Program-made: the position numbers and the translations under genes
Part shown: piece by piece, positions 7,749 through 16,227 of the stretch
Layout of the letters: every line of letters starts with the position of its first letter
Numbering within the stretch: position 1 is the stretch's first letter
Assembly: GCF_000974445.1 (NCBI RefSeq)
Contig: NZ_BBOJ01000036.1
Span: 21,505 to 85,504, forward strand
Source of the DNA: Lentzea aerocolonigenes
GTDB taxonomy: Bacteria; Actinomycetota; Actinomycetes; Mycobacteriales; Pseudonocardiaceae
Length of the DNA: 64,000 nt
Reading direction: 5' to 3'
Notes under the pieces: model-generated
The model's input: only the letters and a program-made list of their open reading frames with translations
Told to the model about the DNA's origin: nothing
Databases searched by the model: none

Positions 7749-9063
7749 TCACGCCGCGGCGGCGCTGGAGCTGCTGCCGGTCGCGGGCCTGCCGGAGTTC
7801 CGCCCCGGCGACGACCTCGCGGGAGCGATCGCGAAGGCCGCGCCCTGGCTGCGCGACTCCGACGTGGTGATCGTCACGTCCAAGATCGTGTCCAAAGTGG
7901 AGGGACGGCTCGTCCGCGTGCCGGACGACCCGGAGGAACGCGACAGGATCCGGCGCGAGCACGTCGACGCGGAGTCGGTGCGGGTGCTCGCCCGCAAGAT
8001 GCGCACGCTGATCACCGAGAACAAGCTCGGCATCGTGCAGGCCGCGTCCGGGGTGGACGCCTCGAACGTGGCGGGCGACGAGATCGCGCTGCTGCCCGTC
8101 GATCCCGATGGCTCCGCCGCCGCGCTGCGCGGCGCGCTGAAGAGCCTGCTCGGCGTCGAGGTCGCCGTGGTCGTCACGGACACGATGGGCCGCGCGTGGC
8201 GGATCGGCCAGACCGACGCCGCCATCGGCTCGTCCGGCCTCCGCGTGCTGCACGACTACGCGGGCGCGGTCGACCAGCACGGCAACGAGCTCGCCGTGAC
8301 GATGGTCGCGATCGCCGACGAGATCGCCGCGGCCGCCGACCTGGTGAAGGGCAAGCTCGGCGCGGTGCCGGTGGCGGTGCTGCGCGGGTTCGAGGTGGTC
8401 GACGACGGCTCCACGGCCCGCGACCTCACCCGGCCGACCGAGGAGGACCTGTTCCGCCTCGGCACCGAGGAGGCGCTGGCCCAGGGCCGCGCCGAGGCCG
8501 TGCTGATGCGCAGGTCCGTGCGGTTCTACGCGCCCGAACCCGTTGATCTCGGCGCCGTGAAGCGTGCTGTCGGGGCGGCGTTGACCGCGCCCGCGCCGCA
8601 CCACACGAAGCCGTTGCGGTTCGTGCTGGTGCGGGAGAAGCGCTCGGAGCTGCTCCAAGCGATGCGCGAGCAGTGGGAGAACGACCTGCGCGGCGACGGG
8701 TTCACCGACGAGCAGATCGCCCGCCGGGTGCGCCGCGGCGACCTGCTGGTGGAGGCGCCGGAGATCGTGGTGCCGTTCCTGGTCCGCGACGGCGCGCACA
8801 CCTACCCCGACGCCCGCCGCGCCGACGCCGAGAAGACGATGTTCACCGTCGCCGGCGGCGCCGCCGTGCAGGGCCTGCTGGTGGCGCTGGCCGCCGAGGG
8901 CCTCGGCTCGTGCTGGGTGTCGTCGACGATCTTCTGCGCGGACGTGGTGCGTTCCGTGCTGGGTGTTCCCGACGACTGGGAACCGTTGGGCGCGGTAGCG
9001 GTCGGCCACCCGGTCGAGCCGCTCGTTCCGCGCGAGCCGCTGGAAGGGCTGATCGAACTGTGA
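7741..9063 (+). CDS. fbiB: Bifunctional F420-0:gamma-glutamyl ligase / FMN-dependent reductase FbiB
   Basis: Adds the glutamate tail to F420-0 and, through its C-terminal flavin domain, reduces dehydro-F420-0. The 440-residue length is that of full two-domain FbiB. The N-terminal CofE-like ligase (about 1-250) shows DVVIVTSKIVSKVEGR, TDTMGRAWRIGQTD and GNELAVTMVAIADEIA. The nitroreductase-fold domain starts near 257 (RRSVRFYAPEP) and ends with WVSSTIFCADVVRSVLG. TTG 7741 is the best start: it overlaps the cofD stop and has GGAG seven bases upstream, while the frame before it does not look like FbiB. The downstream NUDIX gene overlaps it by four bases (GTGA). Confidence 0.95.
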   Translation: MTDHAAAALELLPVAGLPEFRPGDDLAGAIAKAAPWLRDSDVVIVTSKIVSKVEGRLVRVPDDPEERDRIRREHVDAESVRVLARKMRTLITENKLGIVQAASGVDASNVAGDEIALLPVDPDGSAAALRGALKSLLGVEVAVVVTDTMGRAWRIGQTDAAIGSSGLRVLHDYAGAVDQHGNELAVTMVAIADEIAAAADLVKGKLGAVPVAVLRGFEVVDDGSTARDLTRPTEEDLFRLGTEEALAQGRAEAVLMRRSVRFYAPEPVDLGAVKRAVGAALTAPAPHHTKPLRFVLVREKRSELLQAMREQWENDLRGDGFTDEQIARRVRRGDLLVEAPEIVVPFLVRDGAHTYPDARRADAEKTMFTVAGGAAVQGLLVALAAEGLGSCWVSSTIFCADVVRSVLGVPDDWEPLGAVAVGHPVEPLVPREPLEGLIEL

Positions 9064-9587
9064 CGCTGCACGCCGACGCCGTCTCGACGCTGAGCCGGTT
9101 CACCGGTCAGGACGCGCTGAAGGAGGCCTACCTGGGCTTCCTGGCGGCCCGCGAGGACGCCTGCCGGCGCTCGTGCGAGCCAGGCCACCTCACGGCCTCC
9201 GCGCTCGTCCTGGACGCCACGGCGGAGCACGCGCTGCTGACGCTGCACCCGCGCGTGGGCCGGTGGCTGCAGCTCGGCGGCCACTGCGAGCCGGAGGACG
9301 TCTCCCTGGCCGCGGCCGCCCTGCGCGAGGCCACGGAGGAGTCGGGCATGCGCGGCCTGCGCATCGAGCCGACGCCGATCCACCTCGACGTGCACCCGAT
9401 CACGTGCTCGCTGGGCAAGCCGACGCGGCACTTCGACGTGCGGTTCCTGGTGCGCGCACCCGTCGGCGCGCAGCCGGTGCGGTCGGCGGAGTCGGTGGAC
9501 CTGCAGTGGTGGCCGCTGGACTCGTTGCCGGACAACGTCGACGACCTGCACCCGTTGATCGAGTCGGCGCTGGCCAGGCTGCGTTAG
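9060..9587 (+). CDS. NUDIX hydrolase
   Basis: A 175-residue pyrophosphohydrolase of unknown substrate. The Nudix box lies at about residues 73-96: GGHCEPEDVSLAAAALREAT then EESGM, fitting Gx5Ex7REUxEExGU with all acidic metal ligands present. The upstream segment LTASALVLDATAEHALLTLH and the downstream QWWPLDSLP are typical of the fold. GTG 9060 overlaps the fbiB stop (GTGA), so it probably belongs to the F420 operon, perhaps for nucleotide housekeeping; that link is inference. Its stop overlaps by 4 bases the 3' end of the small convergent gene at 9584. Confidence 0.9.
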   Translation: MTLHADAVSTLSRFTGQDALKEAYLGFLAAREDACRRSCEPGHLTASALVLDATAEHALLTLHPRVGRWLQLGGHCEPEDVSLAAAALREATEESGMRGLRIEPTPIHLDVHPITCSLGKPTRHFDVRFLVRAPVGAQPVRSAESVDLQWWPLDSLPDNVDDLHPLIESALARLR

Positions 9588-9772
9588 CGGCGGAGGGCCC
9601 GGTAGTACCTGAGCAGGGCGGTGATCCGCGCCGGATCGTTGGCGCCGTTCAGCTCGGCGACGAGGTCGTCGGGGCACAGCTCGTAGTGGTCGCCCCACCA
9701 CCGCCGCGTCTTGCTGTTCCAGATGCGGTAGCCGCCGGGCACTCCTCTCGCCACGTACCGCCGCTTCGCCAA
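9584..9772 (-). CDS. Small hypothetical protein (62 residues)
   Basis: A 62-residue cationic protein with many aromatic residues: KRRYVARGVPGGYRIWNSKT, then RRWWGDHYELCPDDLVAEL and a C-terminal helix ending YYRALRR. I do not recognise a family. The near-tryptophan-rich hairpin-like start followed by a helix suggests a compact folded protein rather than a chance frame. It starts at TTG 9772, eleven bases after the stop of the DNA glycosylase on the same strand, so it could be the last gene of that operon. It overlaps the NUDIX gene tail-to-tail by four bases. Confidence 0.55.
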   Translation of the reverse strand: MAKRRYVARGVPGGYRIWNSKTRRWWGDHYELCPDDLVAELNGANDPARITALLRYYRALRR

Positions 9773-9782
9773 CCGGTCCCCC

Positions 9783-10661
9783 TCAGAGCTTGCGGTAGTC
9801 GCGCGGCGAGAACCTCGGTGCTCGCCGCGGCCGCTGCATGCCCGCGGCCTCCAGGTACCGGACGGCGCGGTGGCGTTGAGGCTTGTAGGGCTCCAGCAGT
9901 TCCATCATGGCGTCGTCGTCGCTCGGTGTGCCCGTGAGCGCCCACGTGACGTTCTTGGCCACGTGGTAGTCGCCCACGCTCACGGCGTCCGGATCGCCCC
10001 AGGACCGTTGCGCCACCTCGGCGGAGGTCCACACGCCGATCCCGGGCACCTTCTCCAGCAGCTCGCGGCTGCGCATCTCCGCGGCCTTCTCCAGCCGGTG
10101 CGCGACCTGCGCGGCGTTGACCAACGTCCGGCGGCGCGCGCCGTCGAGGCCGCACTGGTGCCACTCCCAGTCCCGCAGGCCCAGCAACCGCTGCGGCGTC
10201 GGCGGAACCTTCAACGGCAGCGGCCCCGGCGCCGGCTCACCGAACCGCCGCCCGAGCTCGCGCCACGTCCGGAACGCCTCCTTGCCGGTGACCTTCTGCT
10301 CCAGGATCGAGGCGAACAACAGGTCCCAGACCCTGCCCGTGGCCCCGAGCCGCAGCCCGGGCCGTCGTCTGGCGGCCTCCGCGACGATCGGGTGGTGCGC
10401 GACGAACTCGTCCAGCGGGTCGTCCGCGCCGAGCAGCGCGGGCAGGCCGTCCAGCAGCCACTGCCCGCCCTCGCCCCACGCCTCGGCCTCGATCACGTCC
10501 GTCCGCCGGACGCGCAACGTGCCGGGCCCGCACGGCGTGTTCGCCGCGAACCAGATGCCGCCCTCCACCGAGAACGACGGGTCACCGGGCCCGCGGCGCA
10601 GCGGACCGAGCACCGCGCCCAGATCGAGGGGGAACGGCGGTGTCCAGCTCCTGCTAGGCAT
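9783..10661 (-). CDS. DNA-3-methyladenine glycosylase-like (HhH-GPD) DNA repair protein
   Basis: Predicted to excise alkylated bases as a monofunctional glycosylase of the AlkA-related helix-hairpin-helix superfamily. The protein has 292 residues. The hairpin is VPGIGVWTSAEVAQ around residues 205-218, and the catalytic Asp is expected in VSVGDYHV near residue 228. The fold lead-in ASILEQKVTGKEAFRTW is also typical. I start at ATG 10661, which overlaps the last codons and stop of the guanylyltransferase gene (ATGCCTAG), implying translational coupling; an upstream in-frame start at 10721 lies deep inside that gene. Nothing in the sequence indicates lyase activity (no conserved Lys near the hairpin) or an Ada-type domain. 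Confidence 0.85.
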   Translation of the reverse strand: MPSRSWTPPFPLDLGAVLGPLRRGPGDPSFSVEGGIWFAANTPCGPGTLRVRRTDVIEAEAWGEGGQWLLDGLPALLGADDPLDEFVAHHPIVAEAARRRPGLRLGATGRVWDLLFASILEQKVTGKEAFRTWRELGRRFGEPAPGPLPLKVPPTPQRLLGLRDWEWHQCGLDGARRRTLVNAAQVAHRLEKAAEMRSRELLEKVPGIGVWTSAEVAQRSWGDPDAVSVGDYHVAKNVTWALTGTPSDDDAMMELLEPYKPQRHRAVRYLEAAGMQRPRRAPRFSPRDYRKL

Positions 10662-11721
10662 CCGTCGAGAAGCGCACGCCTGCCTCGGGCAGCACCACAC
10701 CCGGCCAGACCCGCGCTCCACCGATCAGCTCACACCGCGCCCCGATCACGGCGGAGTCACCGACGACCGCGTCCCGCAGCACCGCACCGGCCTGAACCAG
10801 CGCACCCGCACCGACGATCGACCGCTCCACCACAGCACCCTCACCGACGACGGCCCCGTCGAACAGGATCGCACCGTCCAGCACGGCCCCGTCCGCGACC
10901 GTGCAGTTCGACCCGACGGTGCTGCCGCCCTTGACCGTCGCACCCTCGTGCACGGCCGACCCTTCGAGCACCAGGAAGTCGCCGGGCTGCGCGACGGCCG
11001 CGGAAGGCGCGACCCCGCGCACGAGATCCGCCGAGCCCTGCACGAACGCCTCGGGCTTGCCGAGGTCCAGCCAGTACGTGGCGTCGACGTGTCCCTGCAA
11101 CCTCTTCCCGTCGGCCAGCAGCCCGGGGAACGTCTCGCGCTCCACCGACACCGGCCGCCCAGCGGGAATGGCGTCGATCACCTCGCGCTTGAACACATAA
11201 CAACCAGCGTTGATCTGGTCCGTGGGCGGGTTCTCGGTCTTCTCCAGGAACGCCTGCACGCGCCCCTCGTCGTCCGTCGGCACGCACCCGAAGGCCCGAG
11301 GATCGGCAACCTTGACCAGGTGCAGCGTGACGTCCGCCTCGTGCTTGCGGTGCGTGTCCACGATCCCCGTCAGATCGACCCCCGACAGGATGTCGCCGTT
11401 GAAGACCATCACGTCGGGCTCACGCAGCTTGTCCGCCACGTTGCGAATCGCACCGGCCGTGTCCAACGGCACTTCCTCGACCACGTACTCGAGCTCCAGC
11501 CCGAGCCGCGACCCGTCCCCGAAGTACTCCTCGAACACCTCGGCCTTGTAGCTGGTACCCAGCACCACGTGAGTGATGCCGACCTCCTTGATCCGCGACA
11601 GCAGGTGCGTCAGAAACGGCACCCCCGCAGTCGGGAGCATGGGCTTGGGAGCGGACAGGGTCAGCGGGCGAAGACGGGTGCCCTTGCCCCCGACCAGCAC
11701 CACAGCTTCGACGCCGTGCAC
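10654..11721 (-). CDS. manB: Mannose-1-phosphate guanylyltransferase (GDP-mannose pyrophosphorylase)
   Basis: Makes GDP-mannose from GTP and mannose-1-phosphate for mannosylation of glycolipids, glycans and proteins. The 355-residue protein has the nucleotidyltransferase signature GGKGTRLRPLT at 11-21, the metal Asp in VFNGDIL near 103, and FGCVPTDDEGRVQAFLEKTE. From about residue 255 it is a left-handed beta helix of hexapeptide repeats (VKGGSTVGSNCTVADGAVL). GTG 11721 is certain: GGAGGAGG stands six bases upstream, while the longer frame to 11787 lacks a site. The name follows Rv3264c, which holds this position; related genes are called manC elsewhere. Confidence 0.94.
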   Translation of the reverse strand: MHGVEAVVLVGGKGTRLRPLTLSAPKPMLPTAGVPFLTHLLSRIKEVGITHVVLGTSYKAEVFEEYFGDGSRLGLELEYVVEEVPLDTAGAIRNVADKLREPDVMVFNGDILSGVDLTGIVDTHRKHEADVTLHLVKVADPRAFGCVPTDDEGRVQAFLEKTENPPTDQINAGCYVFKREVIDAIPAGRPVSVERETFPGLLADGKRLQGHVDATYWLDLGKPEAFVQGSADLVRGVAPSAAVAQPGDFLVLEGSAVHEGATVKGGSTVGSNCTVADGAVLDGAILFDGAVVGEGAVVERSIVGAGALVQAGAVLRDAVVGDSAVIGARCELIGGARVWPGVVLPEAGVRFSTDA

Positions 11722-11822
11722 CTTTTTCCTCCTCCGCGTTACAGCAAGCCGTTCGACGGAATACTCTGACACGAAGCAGATCGTCATACGGGATCTGGTC
11801 CCGGCAAGGAGCTAAATCCGAC

Positions 11823-12209
11823 ATGGACCCCCGCGACCGGGCCGACGCCATGCTCGCCCGCGCCCGCGCACGTGGGCGGAACATCGTGACGCCGGACAAC
11901 ATGACGTCCCCGATGGACTCCTCGGACACGCAACAGATCCCTCGCACGCTGGTCAACGCCATGGACCCGCGCCGAGACCCGGACTCGACGATGATCCTGC
12001 CCCCGGCCCAGATGGGCCACCAGCACCACCAGCCGCAGCGCCCACCGCAGCAGCACCAGCCCATGCCGCCGCAACCGATGCCGCAGTCGGCGGCGCCCGG
12101 AGAAGACGCGGAAGTCACACAGGTCGTGCAGCCGGGCATGATCCCGACGGTCTCGAACCACCAGCAGACGCGCGCGTCGCTCACACAGCGGCTCAACGGC
12201 AACATGTGA
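11823..12209 (+). CDS. Hypothetical Gln/Pro/His-rich protein
   Basis: A 128-residue protein that I cannot assign. It begins MDPRDRADAMLARARARGRN, a charged probable helix, then has several SDTQQIPRTL- and DSTMILPPAQ-like segments and a low-complexity stretch rich in Gln, Pro and His (about 63-90). The end RASLTQRLNGN is again helix-like. There is no signal peptide or membrane segment. AAGGAG lies eleven bases before ATG 11823. It is divergent from the guanylyltransferase gene and convergent with wbbL. The low-complexity core suggests a scaffold or disordered adaptor, but this is only a guess. Confidence 0.6.
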   Translation: MDPRDRADAMLARARARGRNIVTPDNMTSPMDSSDTQQIPRTLVNAMDPRRDPDSTMILPPAQMGHQHHQPQRPPQQHQPMPPQPMPQSAAPGEDAEVTQVVQPGMIPTVSNHQQTRASLTQRLNGNM

Positions 12210-12231
12210 GGCCTGCCGCACCCGACAGGCC
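12210..12231. terminator. Weak hairpin between convergent genes
   Basis: GGCCTG (12210-12215) and CAGGCC (12226-12231) pair around a ten-base loop in the 30 bases separating the ends of the hypothetical gene and wbbL. It is only a 6-bp stem without a U-run, so assignment as a two-way terminator rests mainly on position. Confidence 0.35.
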
Positions 12232-12239
12232 CCGCACCG

Positions 12240-13094
12240 TCACCGAGTGAGAATCTTCACCCGCAAAGCCAACCCGGCCTTCAGAACCGCCCGGAACGGC
12301 GCCCACAAGGCACCGGGATGCCGATCCGCCAGGTACTGGTACGCGCTCTTGTGGTGCTCACGAAGCATCCGCTCCGAGGCCCGAGCCGTGGAGTGGCCCC
12401 CGATGTGAGTCACCTCTGCCGAGGGCACGTACACGTTCTGCCACCCGGCCTTGACGACACGATCGCCGAGATCGACGTCCTCGAAGTACATGAAGTACTG
12501 CTCGTCGAAGCCCTTGACCGAGTCGAAGGCCTCCCGCCGCATCAGGAAGCAGGACCCGGACAACCACCCGGCAGTCCGCTCCACAGGCTCCTTCTCCTGC
12601 CGGTACGCCCGAGTCCAGGGGTTCGACTTCCACACCGCACCGAAGGCCGCGTGCCCGACTCCCCGCCCGATCGACGGCAGCAACCGGGCGGACGGGTAGA
12701 CCTCACCGGAAGGCTCCCGGATCAGCGGCCCGAACATGCCCCCGCGAGGCCACCGCGACGCTGCCTCGATCAACGCGTCCACGCTTCCGGGCGCGAACTC
12801 GATGTCGGGGTTGGAGATCAACACCCACCCGACGTCGTCGCCCAGAGCCGCGACCCCGCGGTTCGCCCCACCGCCGTACCCGAGGTTCCCCCCGGTCGGC
12901 AGAAACGTGACGTGATCACGAGTGGCGGCCACCGCTTCGGGCACGCCGTCGGTGGACCCGTTGTCGGCGAGGATCACCTGCACCGGCCGGGTGGTCGCCT
13001 TCGCGAGGGTGTCCACGAACGGTGCCAGCGTCTCGCCCGGCGAGTACGTGACCGTCACGACACCAAGTCCGTCGCCGTAGTTCACGCGCGACAC
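12240..13094 (-). CDS. wbbL: Rhamnosyltransferase WbbL (GT2), wall linker-unit assembly
   Basis: In mycobacteria WbbL transfers L-rhamnose from dTDP-rhamnose to GlcNAc-diphosphoryl-polyprenol, making the linker that joins arabinogalactan to peptidoglycan. The 284-residue protein matches from end to end by eye. It has VVTVTYSPGETLAPF, ADNGSTDG, GNLGYGGGANRG, SNPDIEFAPGSVDALIEAAS and GWLSGSCFLMRREAF. FDEQYFMYFEDVDLGDRV carries the catalytic acidic cluster, and HHKSAYQYLADRHPG follows. GTG 13094 is used; GTG 13085 is an alternative. It is the last gene of the leftward glycan block and sits where Rv3265c does, but the rmlD gene that normally adjoins it is 8 kb away. Confidence 0.93.
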   Translation of the reverse strand: MSRVNYGDGLGVVTVTYSPGETLAPFVDTLAKATTRPVQVILADNGSTDGVPEAVAATRDHVTFLPTGGNLGYGGGANRGVAALGDDVGWVLISNPDIEFAPGSVDALIEAASRWPRGGMFGPLIREPSGEVYPSARLLPSIGRGVGHAAFGAVWKSNPWTRAYRQEKEPVERTAGWLSGSCFLMRREAFDSVKGFDEQYFMYFEDVDLGDRVVKAGWQNVYVPSAEVTHIGGHSTARASERMLREHHKSAYQYLADRHPGALWAPFRAVLKAGLALRVKILTR

Positions 13095-13124
13095 CCTAGC
13101 CGTGCGCGGACACCGGGCCTCAAG

Positions 13125-14273
13125 TCACCGCCGCCGGCGCACCAGCGCCGCGCGCTCGTAGGCCAGCCGGTGCCGGTCCGCGCTGACGGACCACGAGAAG
13201 TCCTTGGCCCGCCGCTGCCCGGAAGCCGCCAACGCCGCACGCCGCGCCGGGTCGTCCAGCAGGTCGGCGATGGCCGCCGCGATGTCTCCCGCACCGACCC
13301 CGCAGTACGCGACGGCTTCCCCGCCGACCTCGGGCAGCGACAGGCGCCGGGTCGTGAGCACGCACGCGCCGCACGCCATGGCCTCCAGCACCGGCAGGCC
13401 GAAGCCCTCGCCGAGTGACGGGTACGCCACGAGCTCGGCGCCGCCCAGGAAGCCCGCGAGTTGTTCGAACGGCAGGTAGCCCGCGCGGATCACCCGGATG
13501 CGGTGCGGCACCGAGTCCAGCGCGCGCTCCACCTGGCTGTCCCAGCCCGGCTGGCCCGCCAGGACGAGGGCGGGAGGGTCGGTGCGGCCGACCATCGCCT
13601 GGGCGAAGCCGCGGATCAGGGCCGGGACGTTCTTGCGCGGCTCCAGAGCGCCCAGGAACGCCACGTAAGGCATGTCCCCCAACGACAACGTCCGTCGCAC
13701 CGCCAGCATCTCGTCCGGCGACGGCGGGTGGAACCGCTCCGTGTCGACACCGTGCTGCGCGATGTGCAGGACGCGGGGATCGGCTCCGGCGACGCGCACC
13801 AGCTCGTCGGCGGTCGCCTGGGACGGCACCACGCACAGTTCCGCGCGTCTCAGCGAGGCTCTGGTCCACGCGCGGAAGAAGCGCGCTTTCACCGACGAGT
13901 GCAGCACGGGGTCGGTGAAGAAGGTGGCGTCGTGCAGCGTCACGACCGACGCGGCCTTGCTGGCCAACGACAGCGTGTAGTGCGGTGAGTGGACGACGTC
14001 GATGCCCAGCGACCGCACGAGGCGCGGCAACGTCGTCTGCTCCCAGGCCAGCCGGGCCGTCCTGGTGGCGACCGCGTCGGCGGCGCGGACGACGCGGGCG
14101 TTGGGAGCGATCTTGGTGAAGAGGTCCTCGTCGCGGGGCTGACACACGACGGAAAGCCTGGCGCCGTCCGCATCCAGTGCGGCAACGAGCGAGTCAACGT
14201 ATCGGCCGACGCCACCTCGGTCCGCGGGGATCGCGGTGGCGTCGATCAGGACGCTGGGTTCTGCGGTCGGCAC
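13125..14273 (-). CDS. GT4-family glycosyltransferase
   Basis: A 382-residue GT-B glycosyltransferase, probably cytoplasmic and using a nucleotide sugar such as GDP-mannose or dTDP-rhamnose. The N-terminal Rossmann domain starts VLIDATAIPADRGGVGRYVD with the glycine-rich acceptor loop, and VVHSPHYTLSLA follows. The C-terminal domain has YVAFLGALEPRKNVPALIRG and the donor-binding EGFGLPVLEAMACGACVL with the E-x7-E spacing of retaining GT4 enzymes. GTG 14273 is the chosen start. It lies 30 bases before wbbL and 47 bases after the next GT4 gene, all leftward, so one transcript is likely. The acceptor is unknown. Confidence 0.9.
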   Translation of the reverse strand: MPTAEPSVLIDATAIPADRGGVGRYVDSLVAALDADGARLSVVCQPRDEDLFTKIAPNARVVRAADAVATRTARLAWEQTTLPRLVRSLGIDVVHSPHYTLSLASKAASVVTLHDATFFTDPVLHSSVKARFFRAWTRASLRRAELCVVPSQATADELVRVAGADPRVLHIAQHGVDTERFHPPSPDEMLAVRRTLSLGDMPYVAFLGALEPRKNVPALIRGFAQAMVGRTDPPALVLAGQPGWDSQVERALDSVPHRIRVIRAGYLPFEQLAGFLGGAELVAYPSLGEGFGLPVLEAMACGACVLTTRRLSLPEVGGEAVAYCGVGAGDIAAAIADLLDDPARRAALAASGQRRAKDFSWSVSADRHRLAYERAALVRRRR

Positions 14274-14320
14274 GATCAGCTAGCGTAATGTCGTTTGCGA
14301 AAGTGTTTAACGGGAATGCA

Positions 14321-15304
14321 CTAATCCGGTCGTCTAGCGTGCACGGCCCAGACACCGAGAGCGGTCTTTTCCCAGGTGAAGTCACTCGCGCGGGTGACAC
14401 CCGCCTCTGCGGTGTGATGAGGATCCGCTATCGCGGCCCTCAGTCCTTCGGTCAGCGAGGCGAGATCACCCCTCCGCACCACGGTTCCCGCGCCGCCCGC
14501 GACCTCCACCAGAGCCGGGTCGTCCGAGTGCACGACGGCGACTCCGGCGGCCATCGCCTCCAACACCGGCAGCCCGAAGCCCTCCGCCAGGCTGGGCGCC
14601 GCGAGCACCGTGGCGCCGGCGAGCACCGACGCCAGCCGCTCATCCGAAACCTTGCCCAGCAACGTCACGTGCGGGGCGCGCAGATCGACTCCACCCCAGC
14701 CCTGAGGGCCGATCACGACCAGCGGGACGCCGAGCCGTTCGGTCGCCCGCACCAACAGGTCGAAGCCCTTGCGCGGCTCGATGGTGCCGATGGCGAGCAC
14801 GTAGCGATCGGGAAGATCGGCAGGCCTGGAACCGACGAGCCTGGTCACACCGTTCGGCACGACGTGCACCGGCACCTCGACCCGGACGTGCTCCTCCAGC
14901 TGAGACGCGACAGCGCGTGTGGGCACCACCAACGCCCGTGCCTGCACAGCGGCCTTCGCGATCACCTTGCGGTGCCACGCGACTCCGCGCGGCGTCAGCG
15001 TTTCCGGGTGGGTCCACGGCACCACGTCGTGCACCGTGACGACCGCGCCCGGCAGCGGGGCGAGCGGCGTCGGGGCGTGCACGTGCGGCCCGAGCCGCGG
15101 CGGCAGTCCCCGCTCCCACAACGCCACCAGCGCCCGGCGCGGCACCCTGATCACGCGGTCGGCGTGTGCCGTCGCGGCCGTCGTGACGGACCAGCCGTCC
15201 GGGGCGGTCGCGACCAGCGCCTTGAGCAGCTCGGCGGTGTAGCGGCCGGTGCCGCCGGGGACCGGTGCGTTGAGTTGCTCGGTCAGCAGTACTAGCTCGG
15301 GCAC
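14321..15304 (-). CDS. GT4-family glycosyltransferase
   Basis: A second GT4 enzyme of 327 residues, shorter than usual. The N-terminal domain has TEQLNAPVPGGTGRYTAELL and VVTVHDVVPWTHPETL. The C-terminal domain has DRYVLAIGTIEPRKGFDLLV and LAEGFGLPVLEAMAAGVAVV. It resembles the neighbour at 13125 and the one at 19781 in the G-(T/V/I)-GRYT acceptor loop, so the three probably arose by duplication. GTG 15304 starts only 21 bases from the divergent GT2 gene, leaving almost no room for separate promoters. The role is inferred as one step in building the same surface glycan as its neighbours. Confidence 0.88.
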   Translation of the reverse strand: MPELVLLTEQLNAPVPGGTGRYTAELLKALVATAPDGWSVTTAATAHADRVIRVPRRALVALWERGLPPRLGPHVHAPTPLAPLPGAVVTVHDVVPWTHPETLTPRGVAWHRKVIAKAAVQARALVVPTRAVASQLEEHVRVEVPVHVVPNGVTRLVGSRPADLPDRYVLAIGTIEPRKGFDLLVRATERLGVPLVVIGPQGWGGVDLRAPHVTLLGKVSDERLASVLAGATVLAAPSLAEGFGLPVLEAMAAGVAVVHSDDPALVEVAGGAGTVVRRGDLASLTEGLRAAIADPHHTAEAGVTRASDFTWEKTALGVWAVHARRPD

Positions 15305-15324
15305 GTCGCGTACCGTCTCACGCC

Positions 15325-16227
15325 GTGTCGGCCCTCAGCACCGTGGTGGTCGTGACGTGGCGCGGCCGTGACCACATCACGGCGTGCCTGGACGCGCTCG
15401 CAGTCCAGAAGAGTCCACACAGGACGATCGTCGTCGACAACGCCTCCGACGACGGCACGGCCGCGCTGATCAGCGGACACGAGGTCGTGCGGCTGCCGCG
15501 CAACCGCGGTTACGCGGGCGGGCTGGCGGCCGTGCTCGACATGGTCGACACCCCGTACGTCGCGTGGCTCAACGACGACGCGGTGCCGGACCCGTCGTGG
15601 CTGACCGAGCTCGAGAACGCCCTCGAAGCCGAACCGGACGCGGCCGCCGCCACCTCGTCGATCCTGCTCACGGACGGCTCGACCCAGTCCGTCGGCGTGG
15701 CGCTGACCGCGGACGGGCACGGCAAGGACGTCGTGCTCGCCGGGCGCGAGGTGTTCGGGTTCTGCGGTGGCGCCGCCCTCCTCCGAACCGACGCGCTACG
15801 CGCCGTGGGAGGCGTACCGGCGAGCTTCTTCTGCTACTACGAGGACACCGACACGGCGTGGCGGCTGCGGCTGGCCGGGCACCGGGTGATCTCCGTCGGA
15901 CCGGCGCGCGTCCGGCACCGGCACGGCGCCAGCACCCGGCCCGGTTCGAAGCTCTTCCACCGCTGGAACGAGCGCAACCGCCTGCTGATGTTGCTCAGGT
16001 GCGCTCCTGCGGCGGTGGCCACGACCCAGCTCGCCCGGTTCCTGGTGATCACGGCCCTGCTGCCGTTCCGCGGGAACGTGCCGGACGCGGCCAACTTCCG
16101 GCTCGGGCTGCGCGCTCAGGTGCTGGGCGAGGTCCTGCTCAGGCTCCCCGCCACGCTCTGGCAGCGGCTGACGATCAGGACCGAGGTCCCGCGCAGACGC
16201 GTCTGGCAGGACTGGGCAGGCCGGTGA
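15325..16227 (+). CDS. GT2-family glycosyltransferase (rhamnosyltransferase-like)
   Basis: A 300-residue GT-A enzyme similar in layout to WbbL. It has STVVVVTWRGRDHITACLDA, VDNASDDGT, RNRGYAGGLAAVL and the acidic WLNDDAVPDPSWL. FCYYEDTDTAWRLRLAGHRV is the position of the catalytic acid. The C-terminal third (RCAPAAVATTQLARFLVITA) is mildly hydrophobic and may touch the membrane. GTG 15325 is the start. Its stop overlaps the next gene, a small membrane protein (GTGA at 16224), which begins the rightward operon running to 20872. Sugar and acceptor are not readable from sequence. Confidence 0.88.
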   Translation: MSALSTVVVVTWRGRDHITACLDALAVQKSPHRTIVVDNASDDGTAALISGHEVVRLPRNRGYAGGLAAVLDMVDTPYVAWLNDDAVPDPSWLTELENALEAEPDAAAATSSILLTDGSTQSVGVALTADGHGKDVVLAGREVFGFCGGAALLRTDALRAVGGVPASFFCYYEDTDTAWRLRLAGHRVISVGPARVRHRHGASTRPGSKLFHRWNERNRLLMLLRCAPAAVATTQLARFLVITALLPFRGNVPDAANFRLGLRAQVLGEVLLRLPATLWQRLTIRTEVPRRRVWQDWAGR